A stretch of DNA of 24,665 bases, taken from assembly GCA_030838265.1 (NCBI GenBank), contig JAUTXA010000065.1, positions 1-24,665 on the forward strand, in the 5' to 3' direction. Positions 7,909 to 15,157 of the stretch are shown here, piece by piece. Position 1 is the stretch's first letter. The number at the start of each line of letters is the position of its first letter. The DNA comes from Actinomycetota bacterium. Its GTDB lineage: Bacteria; Actinomycetota; Acidimicrobiia; Acidimicrobiales; BP-101. The notes beneath the pieces were generated by a model. The model made no database searches and was not told the DNA's origin. It was given only the letters and a program-made list of their open reading frames with translations. The translations under genes were made by a program, and so were the position numbers.

Positions 7909-9402
7909 TCAGCCCGCCCCGTCGGCGAAGGCGGCGATGATCTCGGCGAAACGCTCGACGGGCTCCGTCCCGCTGAGATCGGGCAGGTTGACGATGGCGG
8001 TCTGCACGCCGGCCTCGGCCAGCTGGCGGTAGTGGCCGATGTGATCATCGATGGTGCCGGCGTTGGTGCGCGCCGCGTAGGCCTCGGCCGCGATCGACTC
8101 CGGCCGCAAGCGCTCGATGGTCGCGGCCAGCTCGTCGGGGTCGTTCGCCGTGAGCGCGGTCGAGAGATGGGTGACCTCGATGGTCGAGGGGTCACGTCCC
8201 TCGGTCGCACAGTGGTCACGCAAGACGGTGAGCTTGTGGCGGACGGTGTCGGGGTCGCCGAAGAGATTGCAGGCGTCGGCGTAGCGGGCCACCAGGCGGA
8301 GGGTCTTCTTCTCGCCCGAGCCGCCGATCATGATCGGCACCTTGTCTTGCAGCGGTCGCGGGTACGACATGGCCTCGGGGACGTTGATGCGGCGGCCTTC
8401 GAAGGCGGGGCTTCCCTTGCCCCATAACAGGGGCAAGACCTCGAGGGCGTCTTCGAGCAGCTGGTAGCGCTCGGCGATGGGCGGGAACTCCCATCCGTAG
8501 GCCAGGTGCTCGCGCTCGAACCAGGCCGTGCCGATGCCGCAGGTCACGCGGCCGCCGGAGAGGACGTCGACGGTGGCCACGATCTTGGCCAGGTGGGCCA
8601 CGTTGCGGTAGGTCACGCCCGTCACCAGCGGCCCGAGGCGGATGCTCGAGGTCTTGGCCGCGAGGAACGACAGCGTCGTCCAGCTGTCGAGCATGTCGAG
8701 CCACTCCCGTCCCACCTGCGGGATCTGGAAGAAGTGATCCATGACCCAGAGGCTGGTGAAGCCGGCCTGCTCGGCCGCCTGGGCGATGTCAGTGAGGCGG
8801 GTGGCCAGCTCGGGGGGGCCGCCCTCCCACGTGAAGTTGGGGATCTGCAGACCGAACTGCAGGGGCATCGGGTCCTCCTGTTGGCGGTGGGCCGCGGCGG
8901 GCGCGTCATGGAGCAGGGGCGGGACGAACGTGACGTCGTCGGGCCGGTGGACGCCGTCGAAGCCCTCGTCGCCGAGGGCGGCGTCGACCCGGATGAAGGC
9001 GGCGAGCTGATCGGTGAGCACCTTGAAAGGGACGGGTGTCGAACGGGCCTTGTTGCGGGCCCGGCACACCTCGGGCTCGGTGTCGAAGGCGACGATGTGA
9101 CACGGCATGTGGTGGTGGCGGGCCCGTTCGAGCCACTTCTTCCGGCGCTTGTCGTCGAGGCCGAGGGTGTCGATGACGGTGAGCAGGCCGCGCTTCAGTC
9201 GGCGCTCGACGATGAGGTCGAGAGCATCGAAGGCGTCCTTGCTGGCCCGCTGGTCGTGCCGGCCCGTCCCCACCACCCCGCGCAGGTCGTCACTGGAAAC
9301 CACGACGCCGGCCACACCCTCGAGCTGCTCGGCCGCCCACGTCGACTTCCCCGCGCCGGAAGGTCCGACGAGGATCACGACGCAGGGATAGGGCAGGCGC
9401 AC
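7909..9402 (-). CDS. Polynucleotide-kinase-like P-loop domain fused to F420-dependent LLM oxidoreductase
   Basis: One uninterrupted frame of 497 codons carries two unrelated domains. Residues 1-165 resemble the AAA_33/T4-Pnkp type kinase: Walker A GPSGAGKS at 13-20, then SSDDLR at 36-41 and a C-terminal RARNKAR stretch near 114-120 that could be the lid. Residues 179-497 are a luciferase-like monooxygenase-fold protein of the TIGR03560-type F420 group (MPLQFGLQIPNF, VMDHFFQIP, GPLVTGVTYRN, CGIGTAWFEREH, IMIGGSGEKKTLR). An Ala/Gln-rich linker joins them. The GTG at 9402 is chosen because it follows the imuB stop by 44 bases and precedes the P-loop strand; a GTG at 9378 is also possible, and the open frame further upstream overlaps imuB. 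A strong ribosome binding site lies before codon 179 (position 8868), so the oxidoreductase may also be made alone. Confidence 0.82.
   Translation of the reverse strand: MRLPYPCVVILVGPSGAGKSTWAAEQLEGVAGVVVSSDDLRGVVGTGRHDQRASKDAFDALDLIVERRLKRGLLTVIDTLGLDDKRRKKWLERARHHHMPCHIVAFDTEPEVCRARNKARSTPVPFKVLTDQLAAFIRVDAALGDEGFDGVHRPDDVTFVPPLLHDAPAAAHRQQEDPMPLQFGLQIPNFTWEGGPPELATRLTDIAQAAEQAGFTSLWVMDHFFQIPQVGREWLDMLDSWTTLSFLAAKTSSIRLGPLVTGVTYRNVAHLAKIVATVDVLSGGRVTCGIGTAWFEREHLAYGWEFPPIAERYQLLEDALEVLPLLWGKGSPAFEGRRINVPEAMSYPRPLQDKVPIMIGGSGEKKTLRLVARYADACNLFGDPDTVRHKLTVLRDHCATEGRDPSTIEVTHLSTALTANDPDELAATIERLRPESIAAEAYAARTNAGTIDDHIGHYRQLAEAGVQTAIVNLPDLSGTEPVERFAEIIAAFADGAG
8874..8879 (-). promoter_or_regulatory. 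Internal Shine-Dalgarno before the LLM oxidoreductase domain
   Basis: AGGAGG on the minus strand lies five bases before an in-frame ATG at 8868, which is exactly where the LLM family normally starts (MPLQFGLQIPNF). It is the best ribosome binding site I noticed in the window and falls inside the kinase-oxidoreductase frame. It argues that the oxidoreductase can be translated as a separate 319-residue protein. Confidence 0.7.
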
Positions 9403-9446
9403 GAGCGAGGCGATGCTACGGCGGGGTGCCCGCCGGCGCCGTGCCG

Positions 9447-11006
9447 TCAGTCGTAGATGGCTTCGATCCACCAGCGCCGGCCCTCGAGGACGGCGAGATA
9501 GGCGGCGCCGGTCGAGGTGACGAGCTGGAAGCGGGCTCGCCGGCGGTGGGCAGGCGGGTCCCACCACCGCTCGTCGATGGGCCACGGGCCGGCCCAGACC
9601 TCGATGTCGGCCCACCGGTCGCCCTCGACCGACACCCGGCGGGGCTCGGCCGGCAACAGACCTCGACCCGTCACGGCCACGGGATGGCCGTCGGCGTCGA
9701 CCACCTCGGCTTGAAGGGGCACCGGCGGCACGATGGCCGGCGCGGGGGCGGGCACTCGGCCCGGCCAGGCCGGCCGTTCGGCGGTGGTCGTCCGTCCCGA
9801 GCGGGGCTCGGCGCGGGGCTCACCCCAGGGGACGCGGCCCACCTGCTCGGCGGGGCTGCGGGCTCCGGTGATGACGGCGGTGGTGACGGCGTCGGGACCG
9901 AGCATCCCCTGGACCCGGGCCAGGGCCCGTCCCGCTCGCTCGTCGCTCTCGGCCGCCCCGCCCCAGAAGCCGTTCTGCCGACCGCCGCCGCTCACCACCT
10001 CGTCGGGGATGAGGCGGAGGAGGGTCAGCCCGGCCGTGGGCTGGCCGACGCCGGCCGATCCGTTGAGCCAGCCGTCGAGCTGCCACCGCATCCGCTCGGC
10101 CATGGCCGCCGGGGTGAGGGGGCCCTCGTGGCGCCACACCCGCGACAGGGTCTCGCCGTGCTCGGTCTCGGCTTCGATGACGATGCGGGTGCAGGCCAGG
10201 CCCCGCTCGGTGAGCTCGCGGTCGAGGCGGTCGGCCAAGGCCTTGGCTGCGAAGGCGGCGGTGTCGACCCGGTCGGCGGGGGGGTCGATCTCGTGGGCCA
10301 CGGCCAGGTCGGGCGGCGGGACGCGCGCCGCCACCGGCCGCTCGTCGAGGCCGCGGGCCAAGCGATGGGCCAGGGCCCCCTCGGTGCCGAAGCGGGCCAA
10401 CACATCGGTGGCGGGCAGGGCCGCCAGGGCGCCCAAGGTGCGCAGGCCCAAGCGGCGGAGGAGGTCGACCAGCTCGGGGCGATCGACGGCCCCGAGCAGG
10501 GCGGAGACGGGGAAGGGGGCGAGGAAGGCGGGCGACTGGCCGGGGTCGACCAGCAGGCCGCGGCGGGCGGCGAGGGTGGCGGCGAAGGGCCCGTCGGCGA
10601 TGCCGGCCCGGGCGTCGGGGGCGAAGGGCTCGACCTGCTGCGCCACCTTGTGGGCCAGGGCCTCGTCCCCCCCGAAGTAGCGAGAGGGCCCGAGGGTGGG
10701 GAGGGCGCACATCCCGGGGCGGAGGATCTCGACCCCAGGGGTGAGGGCCTCGACCGCCGCCACCGCCGGTTCGAAGGCGCGGGCGTCGCGGGCCGGGTCG
10801 CGCTCGAGGACGACCACCTCGGGGCAACGGGACTGGGCCTCGCGGCGGCGCAAACCCCGCTTCACGCCCTCGGCGCGCGCCGCGGCCGAACAGGCCACCA
10901 CCCGGTTGGCAAAGAGGACAGCGACCGGCACGGTGGTCCCGTCGAACCCGGCCGCCACCACCGGCCAATCGGGGCACCACACCACCAAGGTCCGCACCCC
11001 ACTCAT
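9447..11006 (-). CDS. imuB: ImuB-type inactive Y-family DNA polymerase (mutasome subunit)
   Basis: This 519-residue protein has the Y-family polymerase fold but appears catalytically dead. The first metal-binding segment reads VVWCPDWPVVAAG, so the first catalytic Asp is replaced by Cys as in mycobacterial ImuB, and the second segment reads LGPSRYFGG instead of the usual S-x-DE. Finger/thumb-like helices follow (LLRRLGLRTLGALAALP near 182-198) and a little-finger region near 230-340. QNGFWG at 344-349 resembles the beta-clamp motif QLPLWG of mycobacterial ImuB. The C-terminal 120 residues include a Pro-rich linker and an ImuB-type tail domain with WWDPPAHRRRARFQL. In the known system ImuB bridges ImuA', the clamp and DnaE2 for damage-induced mutagenesis; no dnaE2 is in this window. 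ATG at 11006 overlaps the imuA stop (ATGA). Confidence 0.92.
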   Translation of the reverse strand: MSGVRTLVVWCPDWPVVAAGFDGTTVPVAVLFANRVVACSAAARAEGVKRGLRRREAQSRCPEVVVLERDPARDARAFEPAVAAVEALTPGVEILRPGMCALPTLGPSRYFGGDEALAHKVAQQVEPFAPDARAGIADGPFAATLAARRGLLVDPGQSPAFLAPFPVSALLGAVDRPELVDLLRRLGLRTLGALAALPATDVLARFGTEGALAHRLARGLDERPVAARVPPPDLAVAHEIDPPADRVDTAAFAAKALADRLDRELTERGLACTRIVIEAETEHGETLSRVWRHEGPLTPAAMAERMRWQLDGWLNGSAGVGQPTAGLTLLRLIPDEVVSGGGRQNGFWGGAAESDERAGRALARVQGMLGPDAVTTAVITGARSPAEQVGRVPWGEPRAEPRSGRTTTAERPAWPGRVPAPAPAIVPPVPLQAEVVDADGHPVAVTGRGLLPAEPRRVSVEGDRWADIEVWAGPWPIDERWWDPPAHRRRARFQLVTSTGAAYLAVLEGRRWWIEAIYD

Positions 11007-11674
11007 GACCGCGGGAGCCAGAGGCGGGCCCGGCGCGAACCGGCGGCCTCGCCCCGTCCGCCCGACATCACCTCGAGACGGCGACGGGTCAGGTGGCCAT
11101 GGCCGGCCCCCAAACCCTCCCACCGGCTGCGGGTGACCTCGAGGCGGACGTCGGCCTGGGGCCAGTCGCCGAGGGGCACGAGGACGGCGCGTCGCTCCCG
11201 GGCCCGGGCCGAGAGTCGGCGGGCGTCGCCGGCCTTGACCGAGCCCGGGGGCTGCACCACCACGACATCGAGGGAGTCGACGAAGGCCGCCGCCACTGCC
11301 GCCCACTCGTTGCCGGGCCAGGCCACGAGGGCCAGCCGGGCCAGGTCGATGCCGGCTTCGGCCGCGGCCACCAGCCCGAGTGAAGGGAGGCCGACCGCCG
11401 CGCACCACGAACCGGCCGACGACGGACCGGCCAGGAAGGCCAGGGCGAGCGAGGTGGCACCGGTGCCGGCGGCGATGGCGACCGTGGAGCCCCGGCGCAC
11501 TCCCCTGCCGGGGAAGAGCGAGGCCAGCTCGGGCACCACCGGCAGGATCTGCTCGCGGGCCAGGGCGGTGGGCTTGGTCCGCTGGGCCAGGCCGCCGAGG
11601 GCCTGCAGGCGTTCGGCCGCCGGCGGCTTCTCGCCGGGCGAGGGCGACGCAGGAAGGGGGGAAGCGACCGCCAC
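11003..11674 (-). CDS. imuA: ImuA'-type RecA-like mutasome accessory protein
   Basis: This 223-residue RecA-fold protein is the usual partner of ImuB in SOS-induced translesion synthesis. LFPGRGVRRGSTVAI at about 53-67 matches the start of the family's nucleotide-binding core, but the loop reads AAGTGATSLAL (68-78) and lacks the Walker lysine, so ATP binding or hydrolysis may be lost. A DVVVVQPPG strand near 136-144 corresponds to the Walker B region. The GTG at 11674 has a purine-rich GGGAGG touching it, too close to act as a normal ribosome binding site, and lies seven bases after a TAGAGT box, so a leaderless start is likely. A perfect LexA box sits immediately upstream. It is coupled to imuB by a four-base overlap. 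Confidence 0.88.
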   Translation of the reverse strand: MAVASPLPASPSPGEKPPAAERLQALGGLAQRTKPTALAREQILPVVPELASLFPGRGVRRGSTVAIAAGTGATSLALAFLAGPSSAGSWCAAVGLPSLGLVAAAEAGIDLARLALVAWPGNEWAAVAAAFVDSLDVVVVQPPGSVKAGDARRLSARARERRAVLVPLGDWPQADVRLEVTRSRWEGLGAGHGHLTRRRLEVMSGGRGEAAGSRRARLWLPRS

Positions 11675-11681
11675 CCTCCCG

Positions 11682-11687
11682 ACTCTA
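11682..11687 (-). promoter_or_regulatory. -10 box of the imuA'-imuB operon
   Basis: TAGAGT on the minus strand ends seven bases before the imuA GTG, placing the transcript start at or next to the start codon. The same eleven bases TAGAGTCGGGA occur before the start at 19120, supporting a real promoter element. Confidence 0.6.
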
Positions 11688-11689
11688 CC

Positions 11690-11701
11690 GAACAGATGTT
11701 C
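11690..11701 (-). promoter_or_regulatory. LexA SOS box upstream of imuA'-imuB
   Basis: GAACAGATGTTC (plus strand) is a perfect GAAC-N4-GTTC actinobacterial/Firmicutes LexA operator. It lies directly upstream of the TAGAGT -10 box, between -35 and -10, where a bound repressor would block the polymerase. The only gene starting here is imuA, so the operon should be induced by DNA damage. Confidence 0.88.
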
Positions 11702-11722
11702 CCACCGAAACCCGGCGGGGGA

Positions 11723-13012
11723 TCAGGCGGCGGCGGGCTCCTGGGCGCCGCCCACCTCGAGATGGGCATCGGCCGGCAGGCGGCGGGCCTTGCGCACCAG
11801 CACGGCGCCGGCGACGAGGCTGGCGGCCAGGCTCATGACGGCCCCAAAGCCCATCGACACCCGGGGGCCGTAGGCCTCGGCGATGCGGCTGACCAGCGGG
11901 CCACCCAGTGGCGTGGTGCCGAGGAAGACGAGGGCGTAGAGGGCCATCACCCGTCCCCGCATCTCGTTCGAGCTGCCGAGCTGCAGAGTCGAGTTGGCGG
12001 TGGCCATGAAGGTCATGACGCCGACGCCGGTGAGAGGAAGGGCCACCATCTCCCAGGCCGTCGACGGGGCGATCGCCGCGCACAGCATGAAGAACCCGAA
12101 CATGATCCCGGCCCCGGCCAGCAGCTTCGGCGTGGGCTTGCCCCGACCCGCCGTTATCAGGGCACCGGTCAACGAGCCGACCGCCAGGGCCGAGGTGAGA
12201 AGGCCGTAGAGGGCGGCGCCCCGATGGAAGGCGAAGTGAGCCATCAGCGGGAGGAAGACGGTGAAGTTGAGGCCGAACGTGCCGATCACCGCGACCAGCA
12301 GCAACGTCGAGCGACGGACGGGATCGGTCCACACGTAGCGGAGGCCTTCACGGATCTGGCCCTTGGCCCGAGCCACGCGCTCGGGGGTATGCAGCTCGGA
12401 CGTGCGCATGGCGTAGAGCCCCCCGATGACGGCGAGGAACGACACGGCGTTGAGGGCGAAGCAGGGCCAGATCGCATTGAGCGAGCCGATCATCACGCCG
12501 GCCAGCGCAGGCCCGACGATGCGAGCCCCGTTGAACACGGCGCTGTTGAGACCCACCGCGTTGGCTACGTCTTCGTCGCCCACCATCTCGATGACGAAGG
12601 ACTGGCGCGTGGGGTTGTCGATCACGGTGCCGAGGCCCATGAGCAGGGCGAACCCGTAGACCATCCACAGCTCGATCGCGCCGGTGAAGGTGAGGATCGC
12701 CAGCCCGCCCGCCACGAAGGCCATCCAGATCTGGGTGCCGATGAGGGCCCTGCGCTTGTCGAGGCGATCGGCCATCACCCCACCCCAGGCCCCGAACAGA
12801 AGCATGGGCAGGAACTGCAGGGCGACGACCAGTCCGACGGCGAAGCTCTTGCGCGGGTCGTTGTGGGTCAGCTTGAGGACGAGCTCGACCTGGGCCAGAG
12901 ACTGCATCCAGGTGCCGGTGAGCGAGACGAGCTGGCCGAAGAAGAAGAGGCGGTAGTTGCGGATCGACAGCGAGCGGAACGTGGTGCGCGCCGCGTGTCG
13001 GACCTTCGTCAT
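11723..13012 (-). CDS. MFS transporter (MFS_3/EntS-like exporter family)
   Basis: This 429-residue protein has about twelve hydrophobic helices and starts with a cytoplasmic N-terminus followed by NYRLFFFGQLVSLTGTWMQS, typical of the DHA3/EntS-like branch of drug and siderophore exporters. The loop between helices 2 and 3 carries motif A as GGVMADRLDKRRAL (77-90), and the helix-4 region has a conserved NPTRQSFV (about 153-160). It is expected to export a small hydrophobic compound by proton antiport; the substrate cannot be read from sequence. The ATG at 13012 overlaps the stop of the MarR regulator (ATGA), so the pair form one operon in which MarR probably controls the exporter. Confidence 0.92.
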   Translation of the reverse strand: MTKVRHAARTTFRSLSIRNYRLFFFGQLVSLTGTWMQSLAQVELVLKLTHNDPRKSFAVGLVVALQFLPMLLFGAWGGVMADRLDKRRALIGTQIWMAFVAGGLAILTFTGAIELWMVYGFALLMGLGTVIDNPTRQSFVIEMVGDEDVANAVGLNSAVFNGARIVGPALAGVMIGSLNAIWPCFALNAVSFLAVIGGLYAMRTSELHTPERVARAKGQIREGLRYVWTDPVRRSTLLLVAVIGTFGLNFTVFLPLMAHFAFHRGAALYGLLTSALAVGSLTGALITAGRGKPTPKLLAGAGIMFGFFMLCAAIAPSTAWEMVALPLTGVGVMTFMATANSTLQLGSSNEMRGRVMALYALVFLGTTPLGGPLVSRIAEAYGPRVSMGFGAVMSLAASLVAGAVLVRKARRLPADAHLEVGGAQEPAAA

Positions 13013-13473
13013 CGGATCTCTCCGTCGAGGAGGGCTTCGAGGAGCGGAAGGGCGTCGGCCAGCACGGCCCTTTCGTCGTCGGTCAGCTTGGACAGGCGGC
13101 GGGCGAGGAAGGCCGTCTTGCGGCTGCGGATCTTGTGGAGGAGCCGGCGGCCGACGTCGGTGATCTCGACGCGCGCGATGCGACGGTCGGCGGCGTCGAT
13201 GACCCGCTCGACCAGCCCGGCGTCTTCGAGGCGACCGACGATGCGGGTCAGGCTGGGCGGGGCCAGTTGCTCGACGGCGGCCAGCTCACCGAGACTGATG
13301 GGCCCGGCCCGCTCGATGCTGGCCAGAGCCGACGCCATCGACGGGGTGAGGCCGGCGTCGGCCTGCTCGGACCGGAGGCGGCGGGCCAGGCGCACCAGTG
13401 CGAGGCGCAGGCGGGGCGCCAGATCGGTGGCCGCGATGCCAACCGGGTCAGAGGCGAGAGGGGTGTGCGACAT
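13009..13473 (-). CDS. MarR family transcriptional regulator
   Basis: This 154-residue regulator has the MarR winged-helix arrangement: an N-terminal dimerisation helix (DLAPRLRLALVRLARRLR), the recognition region LGELAAVEQLAPPSLTRIVGRLEDAGLVER, and the beta-wing DAADRRIARVEITDVGRRLL with the family's conserved D-x-R-x-x-R-x-x-x-x-T pattern. C-terminal helices complete the dimer. I give the ATG at 13473; an in-frame GTG at 13485 would add MRTD. It lies directly upstream of, and overlaps, an MFS exporter gene. A palindrome over its own start indicates autorepression, released by an unknown ligand that the exporter may remove. Confidence 0.92.
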   Translation of the reverse strand: MSHTPLASDPVGIAATDLAPRLRLALVRLARRLRSEQADAGLTPSMASALASIERAGPISLGELAAVEQLAPPSLTRIVGRLEDAGLVERVIDAADRRIARVEITDVGRRLLHKIRSRKTAFLARRLSKLTDDERAVLADALPLLEALLDGEIR

Positions 13474-13492
13474 ATCAGTTCGCACAACTAAT
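13464..13492. promoter_or_regulatory. MarR-type operator over the regulator start
   Basis: ATCAGTT-CGCAC-AACTAAT (13474-13492) is a 19-base near-perfect inverted repeat of the TTAGTT...AACTAA type bound by many MarR proteins. A second, overlapping perfect inverted repeat TGTGCGA-N9-TCGCACA spans 13464-13486. Both cover the start codon region and lie beside a possible minus-strand promoter (TTGCCG at 13513-13518, 18 bases, TG-N-TAATTA at 13489-13494). Confidence 0.65.
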
Positions 13493-13537
13493 TAGCACAG
13501 CAAAGTATTCCGCGGCAAGCGGGACGGCCCGTCCGTC

Positions 13538-14785
13538 TTAAGGGAAGAGCCCCCTGGCCGCGATGGCGTCGGCCACTCGCTCGACGGCCAACCCGAAGGC
13601 CGCTCGCCGCAGCGACACGTTGAGGCTCTCGGCCTTCGACCAGACGGCGGTGAAGGCCTCGTCCATGCGCTGGCGGAGGCGCACGGCCACCGTCTCCTCG
13701 TCCCACGCGTAGCCCTGCCGGGACTGGGCCCACTCGAAGTACGACGCCGTCACCCCACCGGCGTTGGCCAGGATGTCAGGAACGCAGATGATGCCCCGCT
13801 GGTCGAGGACGGGATCGGCCTCGAGGGTGGTCGGCCCGTTGGCCGCCTCGACCACGACCTTGGCCCCGAGCCGACGGGCTACGTCCTCGTCGATGGCCCC
13901 GGCGAGGGCGGCGGGGACGGCCAGCTCACACTCGAGGGCCCACATGTCGTGCTCGGCGATGGGGTCGGCGGGCTCGAAACCGACCACCGAGCCAGTGCGC
14001 GACGCGTGCTCTGAGAGCTCGCCCGCGTCGAGACCGCCGGGGTTGTGGATGGCGCCGTGCACGTCGCTCACGGCGATGACCCGCATGCCGGCCGAGGAGA
14101 GGAGGAAGGCGAGGGGGCCGCCGACCTTGCCGAAGCCCTGGATGATGGCCCGTCCACCGGCGAACGGAAGGTCAAGGGCGTTGAAGGCAGCCCGTGCCGT
14201 CACGAGCACACCCGTCGAGGTGGCGCCGGAGTGGCCGAGCGTGCCACCGATGGCCAACGGCTTGCCCGTCACCGAGCCCGGGAGATCCTCGCCCATCACC
14301 ATCGACAGGGTGTCCATGAGCCACGCCATCACCCGGCCGTCGGTGTTCACATCGGGCGCCGGGACGTCCTTGTCAGGGCCCAGCAACGGCGAGATCTCCC
14401 ACGTGTAGCGGCGGGTCAGCCGCTCGAGCTCGCCCAGCGACATCACGGTCGGGTCGCAGCGCACACCACCCTTGGCTCCGCCGAAGGGGAGGTTCGCCAC
14501 CGCCGTCTTGAACGTCATGCCCGCGGCCAGGGCCGTCGTCTCGAGAGCGTCGACGTCAGGGTGGAAGCGGATGCCCCCCTTGGCCGGGCCTCGCGTCGTG
14601 TCGTGGTGGACCCGCCAGCCGGTGAACACCTCGACACGGCCGTCGTCCATGCGCACGGGTACGGATACCTCGAGCACCCGGCGGGGTGAGCGCAGCATGC
14701 GGTGGATGTCGGGGTCGACGCCCGTCAGCTTGGCTGCGTCGTCGAGCCGGTCGAGGACGGCCGCCCAGGCCGCCGCGCCGGACAT
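13538..14785 (-). CDS. gdhA: Glutamate dehydrogenase (Glu/Leu/Phe/Val dehydrogenase family)
   Basis: This 415-residue enzyme interconverts glutamate with 2-oxoglutarate and ammonium using NAD(P). Substrate-binding and catalytic lysines are seen at K69 (RGPAKGGIRFHP), K93 (MTFKTA) and K105 (PFGGAKGGV), with the catalytic Asp in PAPDVNT near 145. The Rossmann domain has GFGKVGG at 217-223. Length and the PAPDVNT motif favour glutamate dehydrogenase over the shorter leucine or phenylalanine enzymes. ATG at 14785 shares a base with the upstream gene's stop (TGATG), so it is coupled to the small Nfu-like protein. It is divergent from an operon predicted to turn arginine into proline and ammonium, which would place it as the ammonium or glutamate link. 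Confidence 0.92.
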   Translation of the reverse strand: MSGAAAWAAVLDRLDDAAKLTGVDPDIHRMLRSPRRVLEVSVPVRMDDGRVEVFTGWRVHHDTTRGPAKGGIRFHPDVDALETTALAAGMTFKTAVANLPFGGAKGGVRCDPTVMSLGELERLTRRYTWEISPLLGPDKDVPAPDVNTDGRVMAWLMDTLSMVMGEDLPGSVTGKPLAIGGTLGHSGATSTGVLVTARAAFNALDLPFAGGRAIIQGFGKVGGPLAFLLSSAGMRVIAVSDVHGAIHNPGGLDAGELSEHASRTGSVVGFEPADPIAEHDMWALECELAVPAALAGAIDEDVARRLGAKVVVEAANGPTTLEADPVLDQRGIICVPDILANAGGVTASYFEWAQSRQGYAWDEETVAVRLRQRMDEAFTAVWSKAESLNVSLRRAAFGLAVERVADAIAARGLFP

Positions 14786-15093
14786 CAGGGGATGGAGGGC
14801 TGCACCCCGGGCCGGTAGTGGATGAAGAGCTCGCTGATGAGCTCCTCGATCCCGTCGGCCGTTGCGCCCTTGGAGAGATCGACGGTGATCTCGTTGGAGA
14901 AGATGTGCACGGCCTCGACGCCGCCCCGCTCGAACAGCAGGCGGGCCAGGACGTCGGGGGGCCGATCGCCGGCGGCGTCGTCGATCGAGCGATAGCGCTC
15001 GTGGCCCATGCCGGTGAGGCTGCGGTTGATCTCGAAGCGGACAATGCCCGGGGTGCGGGTTGGCTTCTGCACGACGGCGACTGGCTGGCCCAT
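14785..15093 (-). CDS. Small protein resembling the Nfu N-terminal scaffold domain
   Basis: This 102-residue protein starts MGQPVAVVQKPTRTPGIVRF, close to the V-x-x-TPNPN-x-x-KF pattern that opens Nfu N-terminal domains, followed by NRSLT, a LLFERGGVEAVHIFSNEITVDL segment like the Nfu GV-x-x-V-x-x-x-x-x-x-ITV strand, and a final helix. It lacks the C-terminal CxxC iron-sulfur domain, so if related to Nfu it is a stand-alone N domain. The ATG at 15093 is chosen over an in-frame extension to 15231 because the family begins here and the extension would run through the divergent gene's start. TAACCT lies ten bases upstream. Coupled to glutamate dehydrogenase by TGATG. The assignment is by recalled pattern only. 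Confidence 0.68.
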   Translation of the reverse strand: MGQPVAVVQKPTRTPGIVRFEINRSLTGMGHERYRSIDDAAGDRPPDVLARLLFERGGVEAVHIFSNEITVDLSKGATADGIEELISELFIHYRPGVQPSIP

Positions 15094-15103
15094 GGCGGGC
15101 AGA

Positions 15104-15109
15104 AGGTTA
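15104..15109 (-). promoter_or_regulatory. -10 box for the Nfu-like/gdh operon
   Basis: TAACCT on the minus strand ends ten bases before the ATG at 15093, giving a transcript with almost no leader. It lies in the 64-base gap shared with the divergent AI-2E operon. Confidence 0.35.
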
Positions 15110-15145
15110 GCCGCAGGGCTGCCCGGCCCGGCGTGGTGGCCTAGG

Positions 15146-15151
15146 TAGGCT
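15146..15151 (+). promoter_or_regulatory. -10 box for the AI-2E/arginine operon
   Basis: TAGGCT ends six bases before the ATG at 15158 and no Shine-Dalgarno is present, so a leaderless transcript is likely. An overlapping TAGGTA at 15142-15147 is an alternative. Confidence 0.4.
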
Positions 15152-15157
15152 CGGCCG

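Noticed and set aside
9403..9615. N-terminal extension of the kinase-oxidoreductase frame
   Set aside because: It overlaps the conserved imuB tail and reads as Arg/Pro-rich shadow; the P-loop strand starts right after the GTG at 9402.
9426..11873. 815-codon plus-strand open frame
   Set aside because: Antisense of imuB and imuA; low-complexity Gly/Arg/Pro protein with no recognisable domain.
11696..13495. 599-codon plus-strand open frame
   Set aside because: Antisense of the MFS and MarR genes; His/Glu/Arg-rich shadow sequence.
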